A DNA stretch of 29,564 bases. Source: a virus. Below, piece by piece: positions 7,019 to 14,908 of this stretch. Positions within the stretch are counted from its first letter, which is position 1. Every line of letters starts with the position of its first letter. The position numbers and the translations under genes are program-made. Location of the stretch: positions 1 to 29,564 of the IMG/VR virus record IMGVR_UViG_3300020187_000149. One strand, given 5' to 3'. The notes beneath the pieces were generated by a model, which was given only the letters and a program-made list of their open reading frames with translations, was not told the DNA's origin and did not search any database.

Positions 7019-9529
7019 TTAGAACGGACTGTTCTGTGCAGATTCGTTGTAAATTTCCCGAATCATGCCTTCGAATTGCCCTCGATTGTTTCTGATCATG
7101 GCCTCAACATTGTCGGCATCCGAGCCATTCACGTTGAAGTTGAGCGTCGGATTGTTGGTGATGTTGTTGTTGCTGCTGTTTTGATTTGCCAAGAATTGAG
7201 ACATATCTTTATTCAGCCGCTTGTCGACTACACGCTCACCAGACTCAAGCAAATAGGTCCCGGTGCTTGGGACGTTGTCGATGCCGTCATGCGCCTGACC
7301 AGACAGTGCTGCAACTTTGGCGACTGCTGTCGTTGCGATAATACCTGCTGATGCAGGTGCTGAGTTTGCACCAAAGGACGCAAGCGATGCCATCGCAGCA
7401 GCAGGGGCATAGGCTGCAGCCATAGTCGTGCCCGCAGCAACAGACGCAGCGACGCTGGACGCAATCCCGGCGACTTCCATTGCTTTCATCAGAGCCTGCT
7501 GGACCACCCAGCTCACACCCATCTCAACGAACGAGCTGATCACCTTGTCGAGGATTAAGCTGGCAATTGATTTCAAACCATCAGTGACTGAGGTAGTGCC
7601 CTTGATGATAGATGTGAACACGTTGGAGATGGGTTTGACCATGCTCTCGAATGCGCTGCGCATCCCTTCGGCTGCGGTCTGCATGTTGGACAGTTGCTCT
7701 GGTGTGAACTCTTCAGGCAACCCAGTGCCCGCGAGACCACCAGCGCCATCACCCATTCCACCGATGCCTCCCTCCTCTTCTTCTCCCGGAGTGAACACCT
7801 CGGGAACAAAAATAGAATCTGTGAACGTGTTGGCTTTTTGCTCCAGTGCATCGAGCTCGGCCTGCATCTTTTTGATTTTTAAGATGGCAGCCGACGTGTC
7901 GATTGTGAACTCGATGGGCGTGGCGTCGTCGAGGAATGGAATCTTGTTGTAGATTTCGAGCAGGTTGTTGACCTTCTCCAGTGACTCAGTAATCAGATCA
8001 TTTAGGATCTCGATTACCTTGACACGGAACTTGTCAGCGCCGATTTTCATCTTCAGCCACATCTTGGCGATGGAGTCAGCCACGTTCTGAGCGAACACGC
8101 CAACATGACCCGCCATGTTTTTCAGCGCGTTCATTGTGAGGCCAACCAGATTGCGCCAGCCCACCATGAGCTCGTCGATGTTTTGAACGACCTTATAAAT
8201 GCCGACGGCTAATGCGGCGACGCCGAGAACAATCCAAGTGATAGGGTTTGCAAGCATTGCCAAGGCGAGGCCAGACATTGCAGTCGTCAGGGCGACAATG
8301 CCGCCAACAACAATTGCACCGCCGATGGTCATCAGCACGATTGCGATCTCATCAAAAGCCGGGGCCATGAATCGGACCATCGGCTCGATTGCCCGCATAA
8401 AGTTGGTTGCAATTTGAGTCATCGATCGAAACAGATCATTGATACCGTTCTCGGCGACTATCATCTGCAGCTCTTCCAGCTGAGAATTAAACAGCAGGAG
8501 GTCGCCGTTGAGGCTGTCCATCTGAGTGGCCGCCATACGCTCGGCAGCGAAGCGGGCTTGGTCCAGCTTTTGCTTGAGCTGGTCAGCACCGAGGAGTCCC
8601 TCGTTCATGAACTGCATCATCGAGGACCCAGCGCGTCGACCGAAGATCGCGATCATGTCCTCTTCATTCCCGCCTGCGGCCTTCAGGTCCTCAAGGATGT
8701 CGACGAGGTTGCGGATCTTGCCCTCAGCGTTCCGGGTGTGGACGCCTAGTTTGCGCAGGGCTTTGGTTTGCGTCGTCATCTGTCCAGTTGATTCGGCCAG
8801 CATTTTCTCAGTCAGGCTGCCTGTAGACGATAACGATGCGAACGTGGCTCGCAGCGAGATGCCTGCCTTCGATCCTTTGATGCCTGCGTTGGCCATAGCG
8901 CCCAGCAGCGAGGCTGTCTGCTCAATAGACATACCAAAGGCGCGAGCGGATGGCGCAGCGTCTGACATAGCTGTCGCGAGGTCCGTGAGGTTCGTGTTTG
9001 ATTTGGCAGTTGTTACAGCGAGAACGTCAGCAGCACGCTGCAGATCATCTGTGCTCATGCCCATGCCCTTCATGATGTTGGTCATGAAGTCGGCGGTATT
9101 CTGTACGGAGGTTTTGGTGGCAGCTGCGAGGTTCAGTGTGGGTCGCAATGCTGCATTAATTTCGGTGATGTTCAATCCGGCCTGAGCCAAAAAGGTTCCC
9201 GCCTCGGCGGTCTGTGTTGCTGTGAACTTGGTTGCTTTTGCAGCAGCACGCATCGACAGTGAGAGCGCGTTGATCTCTTTGGTCGTCGCGCCCGTCTTTG
9301 CCTTTACGTCCTGCAGTGCTTCAGTAAAATTCGCGTAGGTCTTGGCTGATTTGATAAATATAGCACCCGCTGCGACACCGACTGCAGCAAATGCAGCGGT
9401 CGCCTTTTTGGCGCTTTTCATCATGGAGCCGAACGACTTGTCCGCAGACTTCGAGGCGGCCTCGAGGTCCTTGCGGAATCGAGCACTGTTTGCAACCAAA
9501 TCAACAGAGAGTCTGCTGATCGTGGCCAT
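7019..9529 (-). CDS. Tail tape measure protein, TP901-like, 836 aa
   Basis: Sets tail length and is injected with DNA. The N-terminal region (about 60-340) matches the PhageMin_Tail/TP901 core, including GTFLAQAGLNITEINAALRP, ATKTSVQNTADFMTNIM, AMANAGIKGSKAGISLRA and the MIAIFGRRAGSSMM segment. A strongly hydrophobic block at about 391-450 (IVLMTIGGAIVVGGIVAL, then MLANPITWIVLGVAALAV) could form membrane helices during DNA entry. The C-terminal part is Ala-rich and ends with an Asn-rich linker (NSSNNNITNNP). Using the common 1.5 angstrom per residue rule, the tail would be about 125 nm (inference). The start at 9529 has AAGGG upstream. Confidence 0.93.
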   Translation of the reverse strand: MATISRLSVDLVANSARFRKDLEAASKSADKSFGSMMKSAKKATAAFAAVGVAAGAIFIKSAKTYANFTEALQDVKAKTGATTKEINALSLSMRAAAKATKFTATQTAEAGTFLAQAGLNITEINAALRPTLNLAAATKTSVQNTADFMTNIMKGMGMSTDDLQRAADVLAVTTAKSNTNLTDLATAMSDAAPSARAFGMSIEQTASLLGAMANAGIKGSKAGISLRATFASLSSTGSLTEKMLAESTGQMTTQTKALRKLGVHTRNAEGKIRNLVDILEDLKAAGGNEEDMIAIFGRRAGSSMMQFMNEGLLGADQLKQKLDQARFAAERMAATQMDSLNGDLLLFNSQLEELQMIVAENGINDLFRSMTQIATNFMRAIEPMVRFMAPAFDEIAIVLMTIGGAIVVGGIVALTTAMSGLALAMLANPITWIVLGVAALAVGIYKVVQNIDELMVGWRNLVGLTMNALKNMAGHVGVFAQNVADSIAKMWLKMKIGADKFRVKVIEILNDLITESLEKVNNLLEIYNKIPFLDDATPIEFTIDTSAAILKIKKMQAELDALEQKANTFTDSIFVPEVFTPGEEEEGGIGGMGDGAGGLAGTGLPEEFTPEQLSNMQTAAEGMRSAFESMVKPISNVFTSIIKGTTSVTDGLKSIASLILDKVISSFVEMGVSWVVQQALMKAMEVAGIASSVAASVAAGTTMAAAYAPAAAMASLASFGANSAPASAGIIATTAVAKVAALSGQAHDGIDNVPSTGTYLLESGERVVDKRLNKDMSQFLANQNSSNNNITNNPTLNFNVNGSDADNVEAMIRNNRGQFEGMIREIYNESAQNSPF

Positions 9530-9538
9530 TGTTTTCCC

Positions 9539-10033
9539 TTATATTTTTTTTGCGTTTCTGCGGTTTCGTTTCATCTGTGTCCGCGCAGTTTTTTCGATGT
9601 GGACGCCGAGCAGTCGCCGAAAGTGCATGAAGACGACCTTTTCTTTGCCTTGGATAGCTGGGCGCATGAATGGCTGTGCTGCCATCTTTCGCTTGCCGTG
9701 CAGTCCATACTCAATGTTGAGGGCTTGGTGACCTGTCAGGCCGTCACGCCTTTTTGTCGTACCCGCTGACACCCGGGCGACCATTGCGGCCTTTTTGCTG
9801 ATCTTGCGCAGCGTCCGGACGTCACTGGTCGAGGTGAGTTTGATTGTGGACTTCAGGCCCCCGGTCTCACCGACGACCACGTTGTTCAGCACCCGGGTAT
9901 AAACTGGGCGCATGGCTTCCTTGCCTGCGGTCTTGAGCGCTTTCTTGTGGAGGTCGTGGTCGAGAGCGTTGAGGGCCTGCTCGAGCTCTTTCAGACCGCT
10001 GACCTTGACGGTCAACATCTTAGGTCTTGCCAT
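9539..10033 (-). CDS. HK97 gp10-like tail completion/neck protein, 164 aa
   Basis: The N-terminus VKVSGLKELEQALNALDHDL followed by a basic helix (KKALKTAGKEAMRPVYTRV) and GGLKSTIKL is the signature of the HK97 gp10 family, which completes the neck/tail end. It is basic throughout and ends in a lysine/arginine-rich tail (KRNRRNAKKI). It overlaps the end of the chaperone T frame by 14 nt and has GGAG upstream of the ATG at 10033. Position is unusual: the family normally sits between head closure and tail terminator, while here it lies between chaperones and tape measure. Confidence 0.75.
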   Translation of the reverse strand: MARPKMLTVKVSGLKELEQALNALDHDLHKKALKTAGKEAMRPVYTRVLNNVVVGETGGLKSTIKLTSTSDVRTLRKISKKAAMVARVSAGTTKRRDGLTGHQALNIEYGLHGKRKMAAQPFMRPAIQGKEKVVFMHFRRLLGVHIEKTARTQMKRNRRNAKKI

Positions 10034-10693
10034 TGGTCTGCTCCGATAGATTTTTAAACATAGCCATCTGGCTCGCCTGCTGCTGCCTGCGGTCGATGTA
10101 GCTCATTTGTTTTGGTTGGGAATAGATGTGAATGAAGTCAGTCGGTTGGAGAGCTTTCTTGCTGCCAGCGCAGTTGGCCACAGTTGCAGCCAATAGCCCT
10201 GCCCTGTAATCATCTCGGGCGGCTCCGAAGGGTTCAATGGACCAGTAGGCCATCCACTCAGCAAGTTCCTGAGAGGACAACCTGTTTTCCATTTCCCGGA
10301 CGGTCATCCCGAGGTGGCCCGCAAGTCTGAATTTGAACCTGCGGGTCGGGTCTCGTTTCAGTTTTTTTCAAGTTCCTTGACGTCAGCGTCCGACATCCCG
10401 GACATGTTCCGACATATATCAAACAGACGATTGACGACCATTGCGTTTTTCTTGCCGAGCTCTGTCGCGTCGCTGTCTTTGAATACACGCTCCCCAGTCT
10501 CATCGCATATTGACAGGACCACCAGCCGAGCTCGAAGGTTTTCAAGGTTGGCCGACTGGCCGATTGATGCCTCGAAATGATCACGCTCTCGAGCTGTTAG
10601 GCCTCGGATGCAAATTTCGCCGCCCCATTCCGGGACGGGCACGTTTTGAATGTCGAGGTCGACGGCTTTAAATATTGATTTTCTATCTAGCAT
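10020..10693 (-). CDS. Tail assembly chaperone GT fusion, made by -1 frameshift, about 224 aa
   Basis: The frame at 10020-10307 has the DUF4035/GpT-type motif SSQELAEWMAYWSIEPFGAA. It has no independent SD near the ATG at 10307. Codon-by-codon reading shows that a -1 shift at the A AAA AAC heptamer (10367-10361) continues from the G frame into LKRDPTRRFKFRLAGHLG and then, in frame, the sequence listed as starting at 10307. The segment RLAGHLGMTVREMENRLSS is the usual start of the T domain, so the domain begins upstream of any ATG and needs the frameshift. The product binds the tape measure and recruits tail tube subunits, as known for lambda G and GT. Confidence 0.85.
10358..10693 (-). CDS. 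Tail assembly chaperone G, 111 aa
   Basis: Zero-frame product of the chaperone locus. It sits between tail tube and tape measure, the fixed place of G/GT in long-tailed phages. The sequence contains VPVPEWGGEICIRGLTARER, typical of tail chaperones ('w....v.vr.lt..er'), and a helical C-terminal half. It ends KELEKN-stop, and the stop follows the slippery heptamer directly. I chose the ATG at 10693 (GGAGA 6 nt upstream) rather than the TTG at 10705. The preceding terminator-like hairpin (10711-10743) separates it from the tail tube gene and may lower its expression relative to the tube protein. Confidence 0.85.
   Translation of the reverse strand: MLDRKSIFKAVDLDIQNVPVPEWGGEICIRGLTARERDHFEASIGQSANLENLRARLVVLSICDETGERVFKDSDATELGKKNAMVVNRLFDICRNMSGMSDADVKELEKN
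10361..10367 (-). promoter_or_regulatory. Programmed -1 ribosomal frameshift site A AAA AAC
   Basis: In the mRNA, GAA AAA AAC UGA contains the heptamer A AAA AAC in the correct X XXY YYZ phase. The zero-frame stop UGA follows at once, which would pause ribosomes. Both tRNAs can re-pair after slipping one base, and the -1 frame is open into the T domain. Confidence 0.9.
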
Positions 10694-10710
10694 TTTTGTC
10701 TCCAAATATT

Positions 10711-10743
10711 AAAAATAAATAGAAGCCCACCCGGAGGTGGACT
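10711..10743 (-). terminator. Terminator-like hairpin after tail tube gene
   Basis: The minus-strand transcript reads AGUCCACC-UCCG-GGUGGGCU, an 8-bp stem with one G-U and a UCCG tetraloop, followed by UCUAUUUAUUUUUAA. The U-rich tail makes it a probable, perhaps partial, terminator that reduces transcription from tail tube into chaperone genes. Confidence 0.7.
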
Positions 10744-10757
10744 TTTATTTTTAGTGG

Positions 10758-11204
10758 TTAAACAGTGTCGAGGGCGAAGGCGACAGAGCCGTCGATGGCG
10801 ATCTCGATGTTTGCAGAAACGACATCTTCGACGGGTGTGTCGATTGAATAGCCTGAAATGTAGCCAGTGAAAGTTGCCTTGGCATTCTCAGATCCGGACA
10901 CCCATTTGATTGCGAAAATCTGCGAGGCGCCGCTGTCGTATTTTGTTTTGAGAGCGGTGTGACTTGCTTCACCAGCAACCCAGTTGACAGTCAATGACAA
11001 TGTGCCAGAGTCTTTTTGACCGACCAGCTTTTGCTTGTAGTCTGAGCCGTACTTGTTGTACTCGATAATGTTTGCAGAGAGCTCCAGCGTACCGACTGAG
11101 GAAACCTCGGCAACTTTGGTGGAGGTGTCGAGAACTGTGTCAGCGGCTGCCAGCATGTGGAGTTCGGTAGCTAGACCGTGAAAAGGAGATGCGATATTGC
11201 TCAT
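10758..11204 (-). CDS. Major tail (tube) protein, 148 aa
   Basis: Small beta-rich protein in the canonical position before the chaperones. Typical tube features: an N-terminal stretch on the expected activation/threshold scale (EVSSVGTLELSANIIEYNKY), SGTLSLTVNWVAGEASHTAL, a central FAIKWVSGS strand and TFTGYISGYSIDTPVEDVVS, the 'F.Gyi.gy....p..d.v.a...i..sG' ending found in lambda V-like tube proteins. It polymerises into the tail tube around the tape measure. The start at 11204 has AAGGG 7 nt upstream. A stem-loop directly downstream may protect this mRNA. Confidence 0.88.
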   Translation of the reverse strand: MSNIASPFHGLATELHMLAAADTVLDTSTKVAEVSSVGTLELSANIIEYNKYGSDYKQKLVGQKDSGTLSLTVNWVAGEASHTALKTKYDSGASQIFAIKWVSGSENAKATFTGYISGYSIDTPVEDVVSANIEIAIDGSVAFALDTV

Positions 11205-11214
11205 GGTTTTACCC

Positions 11215-11595
11215 TTAGTTGGTATAAATAGTTAAATTAATTATATTTCGATAGAGCTGAAGCTCTTCTTCATATGTGTTGATCGACGAGTCGATTTGAG
11301 ACCCGGTGACACTGGTGGACCCCATTGGTCCCGTCATGCCGTTTAATAGATTGGTGATGTTCTCGGATAGAACCCTCAGCGTCTGATAGCTGGGGCTATA
11401 CGCGAACAGCGTCACCGTATGTCTGATGACTGTTTCCATCGACCCAATTTGAGGAGCACTGTGTCCGGCACCGATCTCATAAACGATCGCGCTGCTGGTT
11501 GTGTCCTGCGGTAGCCGGAGGGCGTAAACACCCGCGACAGTTGAGCTGATGGCTGTATCGGCGAGGAGATGGGTCCGGAGGTCAATATCAATCAT
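11215..11595 (-). CDS. Tail terminator, DUF3168-like, 126 aa
   Basis: A protein of the DUF3168/lambda U-like group that caps the tail tube at the head-proximal end. Recognisable parts: an N-terminal helix (DLRTHLLADTAISSTVAG), then VYALRLPQDTTSSAIVYEI, where 'r.P.....P.ivy..i' is typical, and a central RHTVTLFAYSPSYQTLRVLS strand-helix. The start overlaps the head closure stop as ATGA and has GAGGAG upstream, so translation is coupled. Confidence 0.85.
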   Translation of the reverse strand: MIDIDLRTHLLADTAISSTVAGVYALRLPQDTTSSAIVYEIGAGHSAPQIGSMETVIRHTVTLFAYSPSYQTLRVLSENITNLLNGMTGPMGSTSVTGSQIDSSINTYEEELQLYRNIINLTIYTN

Positions 11596-11918
11596 GATCG
11601 CTCCTCGCAGATCATCTGGATCTCGCGGTTGTTTAATTGGACATTAGCCACAGAGTTGATCTCGAGAGTGAGACCATTCAGGACGATATAAGCGGACCGG
11701 GGGAGAATGGCCAGCGCCGCGTAATATCTGAACCGAAGGTCGAATTCTGTCTTTGAGACTGATGACTCGTCAGTGGTGCTCTCTCTGCGCGGTTTAGTCG
11801 TGGCGCTGCAGGCAAACACACCGAGTGACACGAATGTGCTCTCAACTTCTCCGAATGAGTTTTGCGCTGTGGCGGGGATGAATATCTCAGCCTTGTTGTT
11901 TAATTTTCCAGCTCGCAT
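11592..11918 (-). CDS. Head closure / head-tail joining protein, 108 aa
   Basis: Phage_H_T_join (SPP1 gp16/HK97 gp7-like) family. The N-terminus MRAGKLNNKAEIF with QNSFGEVESTFVSLG is characteristic ('mragkLrhrv.i........n..Ge....w......'). A central variable Ser/Thr loop (TTKPRRESTTDESSVS) precedes the conserved FRYYAALAILPRSAYIVLNG. It seals the head after packaging and docks the tail. The SD is formed by the end of the connector gene (GAGG), 4 nt separate the two genes, and it overlaps the tail terminator by 4 nt. Confidence 0.88.
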   Translation of the reverse strand: MRAGKLNNKAEIFIPATAQNSFGEVESTFVSLGVFACSATTKPRRESTTDESSVSKTEFDLRFRYYAALAILPRSAYIVLNGLTLEINSVANVQLNNREIQMICEERS

Positions 11919-11922
11919 GTCA

Positions 11923-12825
11923 TCACCTCAACTTGTATGGATGGAGGAGATCCTTTGCAGCGATCACTGGTTTCAGGGCCTTGATATTATTCCCGACGAT
12001 CTCATTTTCGCGGTTTTCCCAAAGACTTGCTGCGATCAATAGGATGGCCATTTGGATTGCGCCGGGTACTGCTGGAGCTGCTGTTCCTACAATGTAAGTG
12101 ACACTGAGGGAGTCCACTTCGTTGGCGACATCGACGGGCCATTCCTTACCGAGTGCCGGATAAATCTGGGTGCGGCCATTACGTTCGAGGACCCTGTATT
12201 TGTCAGCTGGTAGAGTATGAGATGCAAACAGGCTATCCAGATAATCGATAGACGTGACGCTCCCACTGATCCCTCCTTTCAAAATGATAGGCAGCTTTGT
12301 GCTTTTTGTTGATGGCGGGAACCTGTCAAAAAACTGAGTCACGCTGCGGCTGATGAACATTCGACCTGTATATCTCTCAGCAAAATTTGTTGCTGCCTCA
12401 ATCATGATTGTCATCTGATTCAGCTCAGCGACATCTGTGGTGGCATAGACAATGTGGCTCAAAAAATCATCAGTGGTGACAGGGTATTCCCCGAGAATCC
12501 CTTGGATCGAAGTGGGCACTGTGTTTGCTTGGACCCATTCTGTCGTGTAGAACTTTAATTGGGACGTTGAAAGATCAAACCACAGGTCTCCCTGCAGCGC
12601 TGCTGTTGGCGCAGTTTCTGAGACTGTAGTCTCACGGCTTTCAGCCTGCAGGGTTGCGATCTGTGCAGCGATTACGAGAGGATTGTCACTCACTAGGGTC
12701 GGAGTGTTGCTGATGTCTCCGATATACAACTTTGCGTCGGCTGAGTTGTAGAACATCGCTCCGGAGAGCAGGGTTGCCGGGACGTGTCCGACGACACCCG
12801 ACCTGTTTAATTGTACTTGTGACAT
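11923..12825 (-). CDS. Head-tail connector (phiE125 gp8-like) with an N-terminal surface-type extension, 300 aa
   Basis: Residues about 115-300 form the adaptor domain: EYPVTTDDFLSHIVYATTDV, MIEAATNFAERYTGRMFISR and VPGAIQMAILLIAASLWENR are hallmarks of the phiE125 gp8/HK97 gp6 connector group that binds under the portal. The first about 115 residues are foreign to this family. They contain two motifs of fibre and surface proteins: ATLLSGAMFYNSADAKLYIG ('...GE.a.N..d.KLYiG') and APTAALQGDLWFDLSTSQLK ('P..GDlWfDts...LK.y'). The extension is therefore probably exposed or serves as a docking module. The start at 12825 has AAAGGA upstream. No frameshift or second start is needed; it reads as one continuous frame. 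Confidence 0.8.
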   Translation of the reverse strand: MSQVQLNRSGVVGHVPATLLSGAMFYNSADAKLYIGDISNTPTLVSDNPLVIAAQIATLQAESRETTVSETAPTAALQGDLWFDLSTSQLKFYTTEWVQANTVPTSIQGILGEYPVTTDDFLSHIVYATTDVAELNQMTIMIEAATNFAERYTGRMFISRSVTQFFDRFPPSTKSTKLPIILKGGISGSVTSIDYLDSLFASHTLPADKYRVLERNGRTQIYPALGKEWPVDVANEVDSLSVTYIVGTAAPAVPGAIQMAILLIAASLWENRENEIVGNNIKALKPVIAAKDLLHPYKLR

Positions 12826-12848
12826 TGTTTGTCCTTTCGTTGGTTACC

Positions 12849-13373
12849 TTACCAGCCGAATGGGCCTTGCAAGGTGCGATATGTATCATCAGGCCCAGTG
12901 ACCTCGATGAAACCCTGATCACTTAAATATTGCGGGTGGGGTGTCCCAATATTTGTGCGGCATTCCCAGCGGTAACAACCGAGCGCGACATATTGCTCAA
13001 TCAGGGCGTCATCCAAAAAGTCATCCGAATAAACATAGGCGGTCGACCCTTGGGCGTCGGTGTTGTGTAGCGATACCAAAGCGATGAATGTCCCGTCGTC
13101 CTGCAAAATACCGCTGATCAAAGCCAGAGGGCGTCCGTCAGCGTCAGAGCTCAGGAAGTGATCCGAGCAATGACCCGCGAGCGCCCCTTGGATATAACTT
13201 TCGACGCTGGTGGCTCCGTCTTTATTTTCGATTGCTGTATGTCCGAATGCGTCGAGCTCAGGTGTTCTCACCAGCTGCAGTTGCTCGATTAATTTGACCT
13301 TGCACGCTGGAATCATGGCTGCCACAGCGTCGGCAGGAATTTCATTAGGTTTGGTTAAAATCACGCCTTCCAT
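12849..13373 (-). CDS. Unassigned protein, possibly GNAT-like acyltransferase, 174 aa
   Basis: A soluble protein without signal or membrane segment. The middle reads as the beta-strand core of a GNAT-type fold (GRPLALISGIL, GTFIALVSLHNTD), followed by a helix DDALIEQYVALGCYRWECRTN and a late HPQYLSDQGFIEV segment like the 'y.k.GF....' end of N-acetyltransferases. The acetyl-CoA loop (Q/RxxGxG/A) is not clear, so the assignment is weak. Such GNAT-like proteins are known in phage structural regions, for example near T7 gp13. It overlaps the preceding gene by 29 nt, has GAGG 7 nt before the ATG, and belongs to the accessory block between capsid and connector. Confidence 0.4.
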   Translation of the reverse strand: MEGVILTKPNEIPADAVAAMIPACKVKLIEQLQLVRTPELDAFGHTAIENKDGATSVESYIQGALAGHCSDHFLSSDADGRPLALISGILQDDGTFIALVSLHNTDAQGSTAYVYSDDFLDDALIEQYVALGCYRWECRTNIGTPHPQYLSDQGFIEVTGPDDTYRTLQGPFGW

Positions 13374-14064
13374 CTTGATACCTCTGGGCTATAAATAGCC
13401 GTTCTCGTAGTTTGTTTATGCTCGGCTTTAGTGCCAGGATTTGTATTTCTGGGTCGTCAGAATATTCTGCGAGCTTGTCGAGCCTGTAGGCATAGCCCTC
13501 AATCGTTGTGGCGCTGCCTTTTTGAAGAATGTCCAGATAATTGAAAGCCGACGCCATATAGCCGAGCATCCCGTACTTCAGGGCCTCATAGGGACTGAGA
13601 CAATTACTGACGAGGATGTCGGTTTTGTGGTTCATATAGCGGGGCATCTTCATCAGTTTTTTGTCGCGCAATGCTCCGGCGTCTCTGTCCGGGATCGTGG
13701 TCCACAACTTTGGATTAATAATGAAAATGCCGAGATCAACCTGACCCTGATTGCAGGGGCTCTCGGTGTAGCTATAAAATCGAGACAGTGTCGGGTGGTC
13801 CGAATAGACCTGAGAGCGTGCCGCACAAATATGAAACTCTGAGAGCTTTTGCAGCGGCGGGATGTCACCCGGTCCCAGTTCAAGAATGACACCACCCATC
13901 ACAACCAGTGTGAGCTCGTTGTCACACTCCTCCAGTGCTGTGCGTATGATCCCACCATTCAGGCCGACGATCGTGTAGCCCTTGCCCGGCATGTTTTTTT
14001 TAATTGAGGCCTCAGTGATTGCCGTGAATGGCGTGTCAATGATTAGGAGATTTAGGTTTAACAT
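13345..14064 (-). CDS. Unassigned protein, possibly glycosyltransferase-like, 239 aa
   Basis: Not confidently recognised. It begins LNLNLLIIDTPFTAI, a Rossmann-like first strand, then GYTIVGLNGGIIRTALEEC and LTLVVMGGVILELG. The segment QVDLGIFIINPKLWTTIPDR resembles the 'naGvmliN...w' part of GT8-type (GT-A) enzymes, where the acceptor or sugar is held, but a clear DxD metal motif is missing. I place the start at 14064 (GGAG 9 nt upstream); an in-frame ATG at 14088 is possible. It overlaps the preceding gene, whose C-terminal half looks GT-B-like, which gives the reading some contextual support. Function remains inference. Confidence 0.4.
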   Translation of the reverse strand: MLNLNLLIIDTPFTAITEASIKKNMPGKGYTIVGLNGGIIRTALEECDNELTLVVMGGVILELGPGDIPPLQKLSEFHICAARSQVYSDHPTLSRFYSYTESPCNQGQVDLGIFIINPKLWTTIPDRDAGALRDKKLMKMPRYMNHKTDILVSNCLSPYEALKYGMLGYMASAFNYLDILQKGSATTIEGYAYRLDKLAEYSDDPEIQILALKPSINKLRERLFIAQRYQDGRRDFNQT

Positions 14065-14908
14065 GTTCCAGATCTCCATATTCTGCAAAAAATTGGTCGA
14101 CGTATTCCTGCGGGTTTGCTGTATGTGCCGGGATCAGTCCACTCCATTTTGTAGATAAAATTCGGACCAGTGCATCACTTTGAGTGTGCGGGCTGTTACA
14201 TATGGCAGAATATATTGCGCTGTATGTTAGCTGCTTATTTCCACACCCAATGTCGTGCAGGGTCTTACCTTTTGCAATCCCAATTAGTCCCATCTCAGAA
14301 TTTTCAGCGCAGCCTATTTGGCTGGCAGTTTCAAGCAGGTCATAGCCTGATAGATTTTTATCGAGGACATTGTTCCGGCCATATCTTTTGTGCAGCAGAG
14401 CGACCAGATCTCGTGAGCTCAGTGGGTGACATTTGATTTTGGCCCCTGCATTCACGCAGGTTTCTATCTTGTCCCAGTCCACAGCTTTGTTAAGAATGTT
14501 TGCTCCAGCTAAAAACAGGACAAAATCATGTGAGACTCGTGCCTTTCTCAGCTTGTATTTGTCTCTCGACGTAGTTTTTAAATCGTTGAGAATAGCCCGC
14601 CCCTCGTCGCTGATCGGACTTGTGGCGGCCTTTTCCATTATTGCGTGCGTGCGGGACACATCGCCTACCCGTAGATAAACGAATTTCCCCATCGCGTCGG
14701 TGTACATATACCCGTGGACACGGTCCGGGTCTGCCATGTCATACCAGAGGTCGTATTCAACTCGCGTGCTGTTGGGGCCCTCTTTTGGTAGCAGGGCCCG
14801 AACAGCGACGAGCGTGTCGTCTGGGTTTCGTAGCAGTGATCCAGTTTTAAAAAAGTGCGTCGTTTTATTCCCGAGAGACTCGTTTGTCGACATCGGTTTT
14901 AGTGCCAT
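14036..14908 (-). CDS. Possible GT-B / capsule-polymer transferase-like protein, 290 aa
   Basis: The C-terminal half has a pattern of CDP-glycerol/KpsS-type transferases: an AGAKIKCHPLSSRD segment ('vvkpHP'), then GYDLLETASQIGCAENSEMG and LIGIAKGKTLHDIG ('ell..ad.vit.nSt.glEal..gkpv...G'), i.e. the nucleotide-sugar binding region of GT-B folds. The N-terminal half (YDLWYDMADPDRVHGYMYTD, then KFVYLRVGDVSRTH) is not assigned. A soluble enzyme acting on a phage surface protein or host surface polymer is plausible but unproven. The start at 14908 has GAGGAG upstream, and its first codons overlap the small coiled-coil gene. Confidence 0.45.
   Translation of the reverse strand: MALKPMSTNESLGNKTTHFFKTGSLLRNPDDTLVAVRALLPKEGPNSTRVEYDLWYDMADPDRVHGYMYTDAMGKFVYLRVGDVSRTHAIMEKAATSPISDEGRAILNDLKTTSRDKYKLRKARVSHDFVLFLAGANILNKAVDWDKIETCVNAGAKIKCHPLSSRDLVALLHKRYGRNNVLDKNLSGYDLLETASQIGCAENSEMGLIGIAKGKTLHDIGCGNKQLTYSAIYSAICNSPHTQSDALVRILSTKWSGLIPAHTANPQEYVDQFFAEYGDLEHVKPKSPNH

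Noticed and set aside
8526-9185. 219-aa plus-strand frame opposite the tape measure gene
   Set aside because: It is antisense to a well-supported protein, with no SD or recognisable domain.
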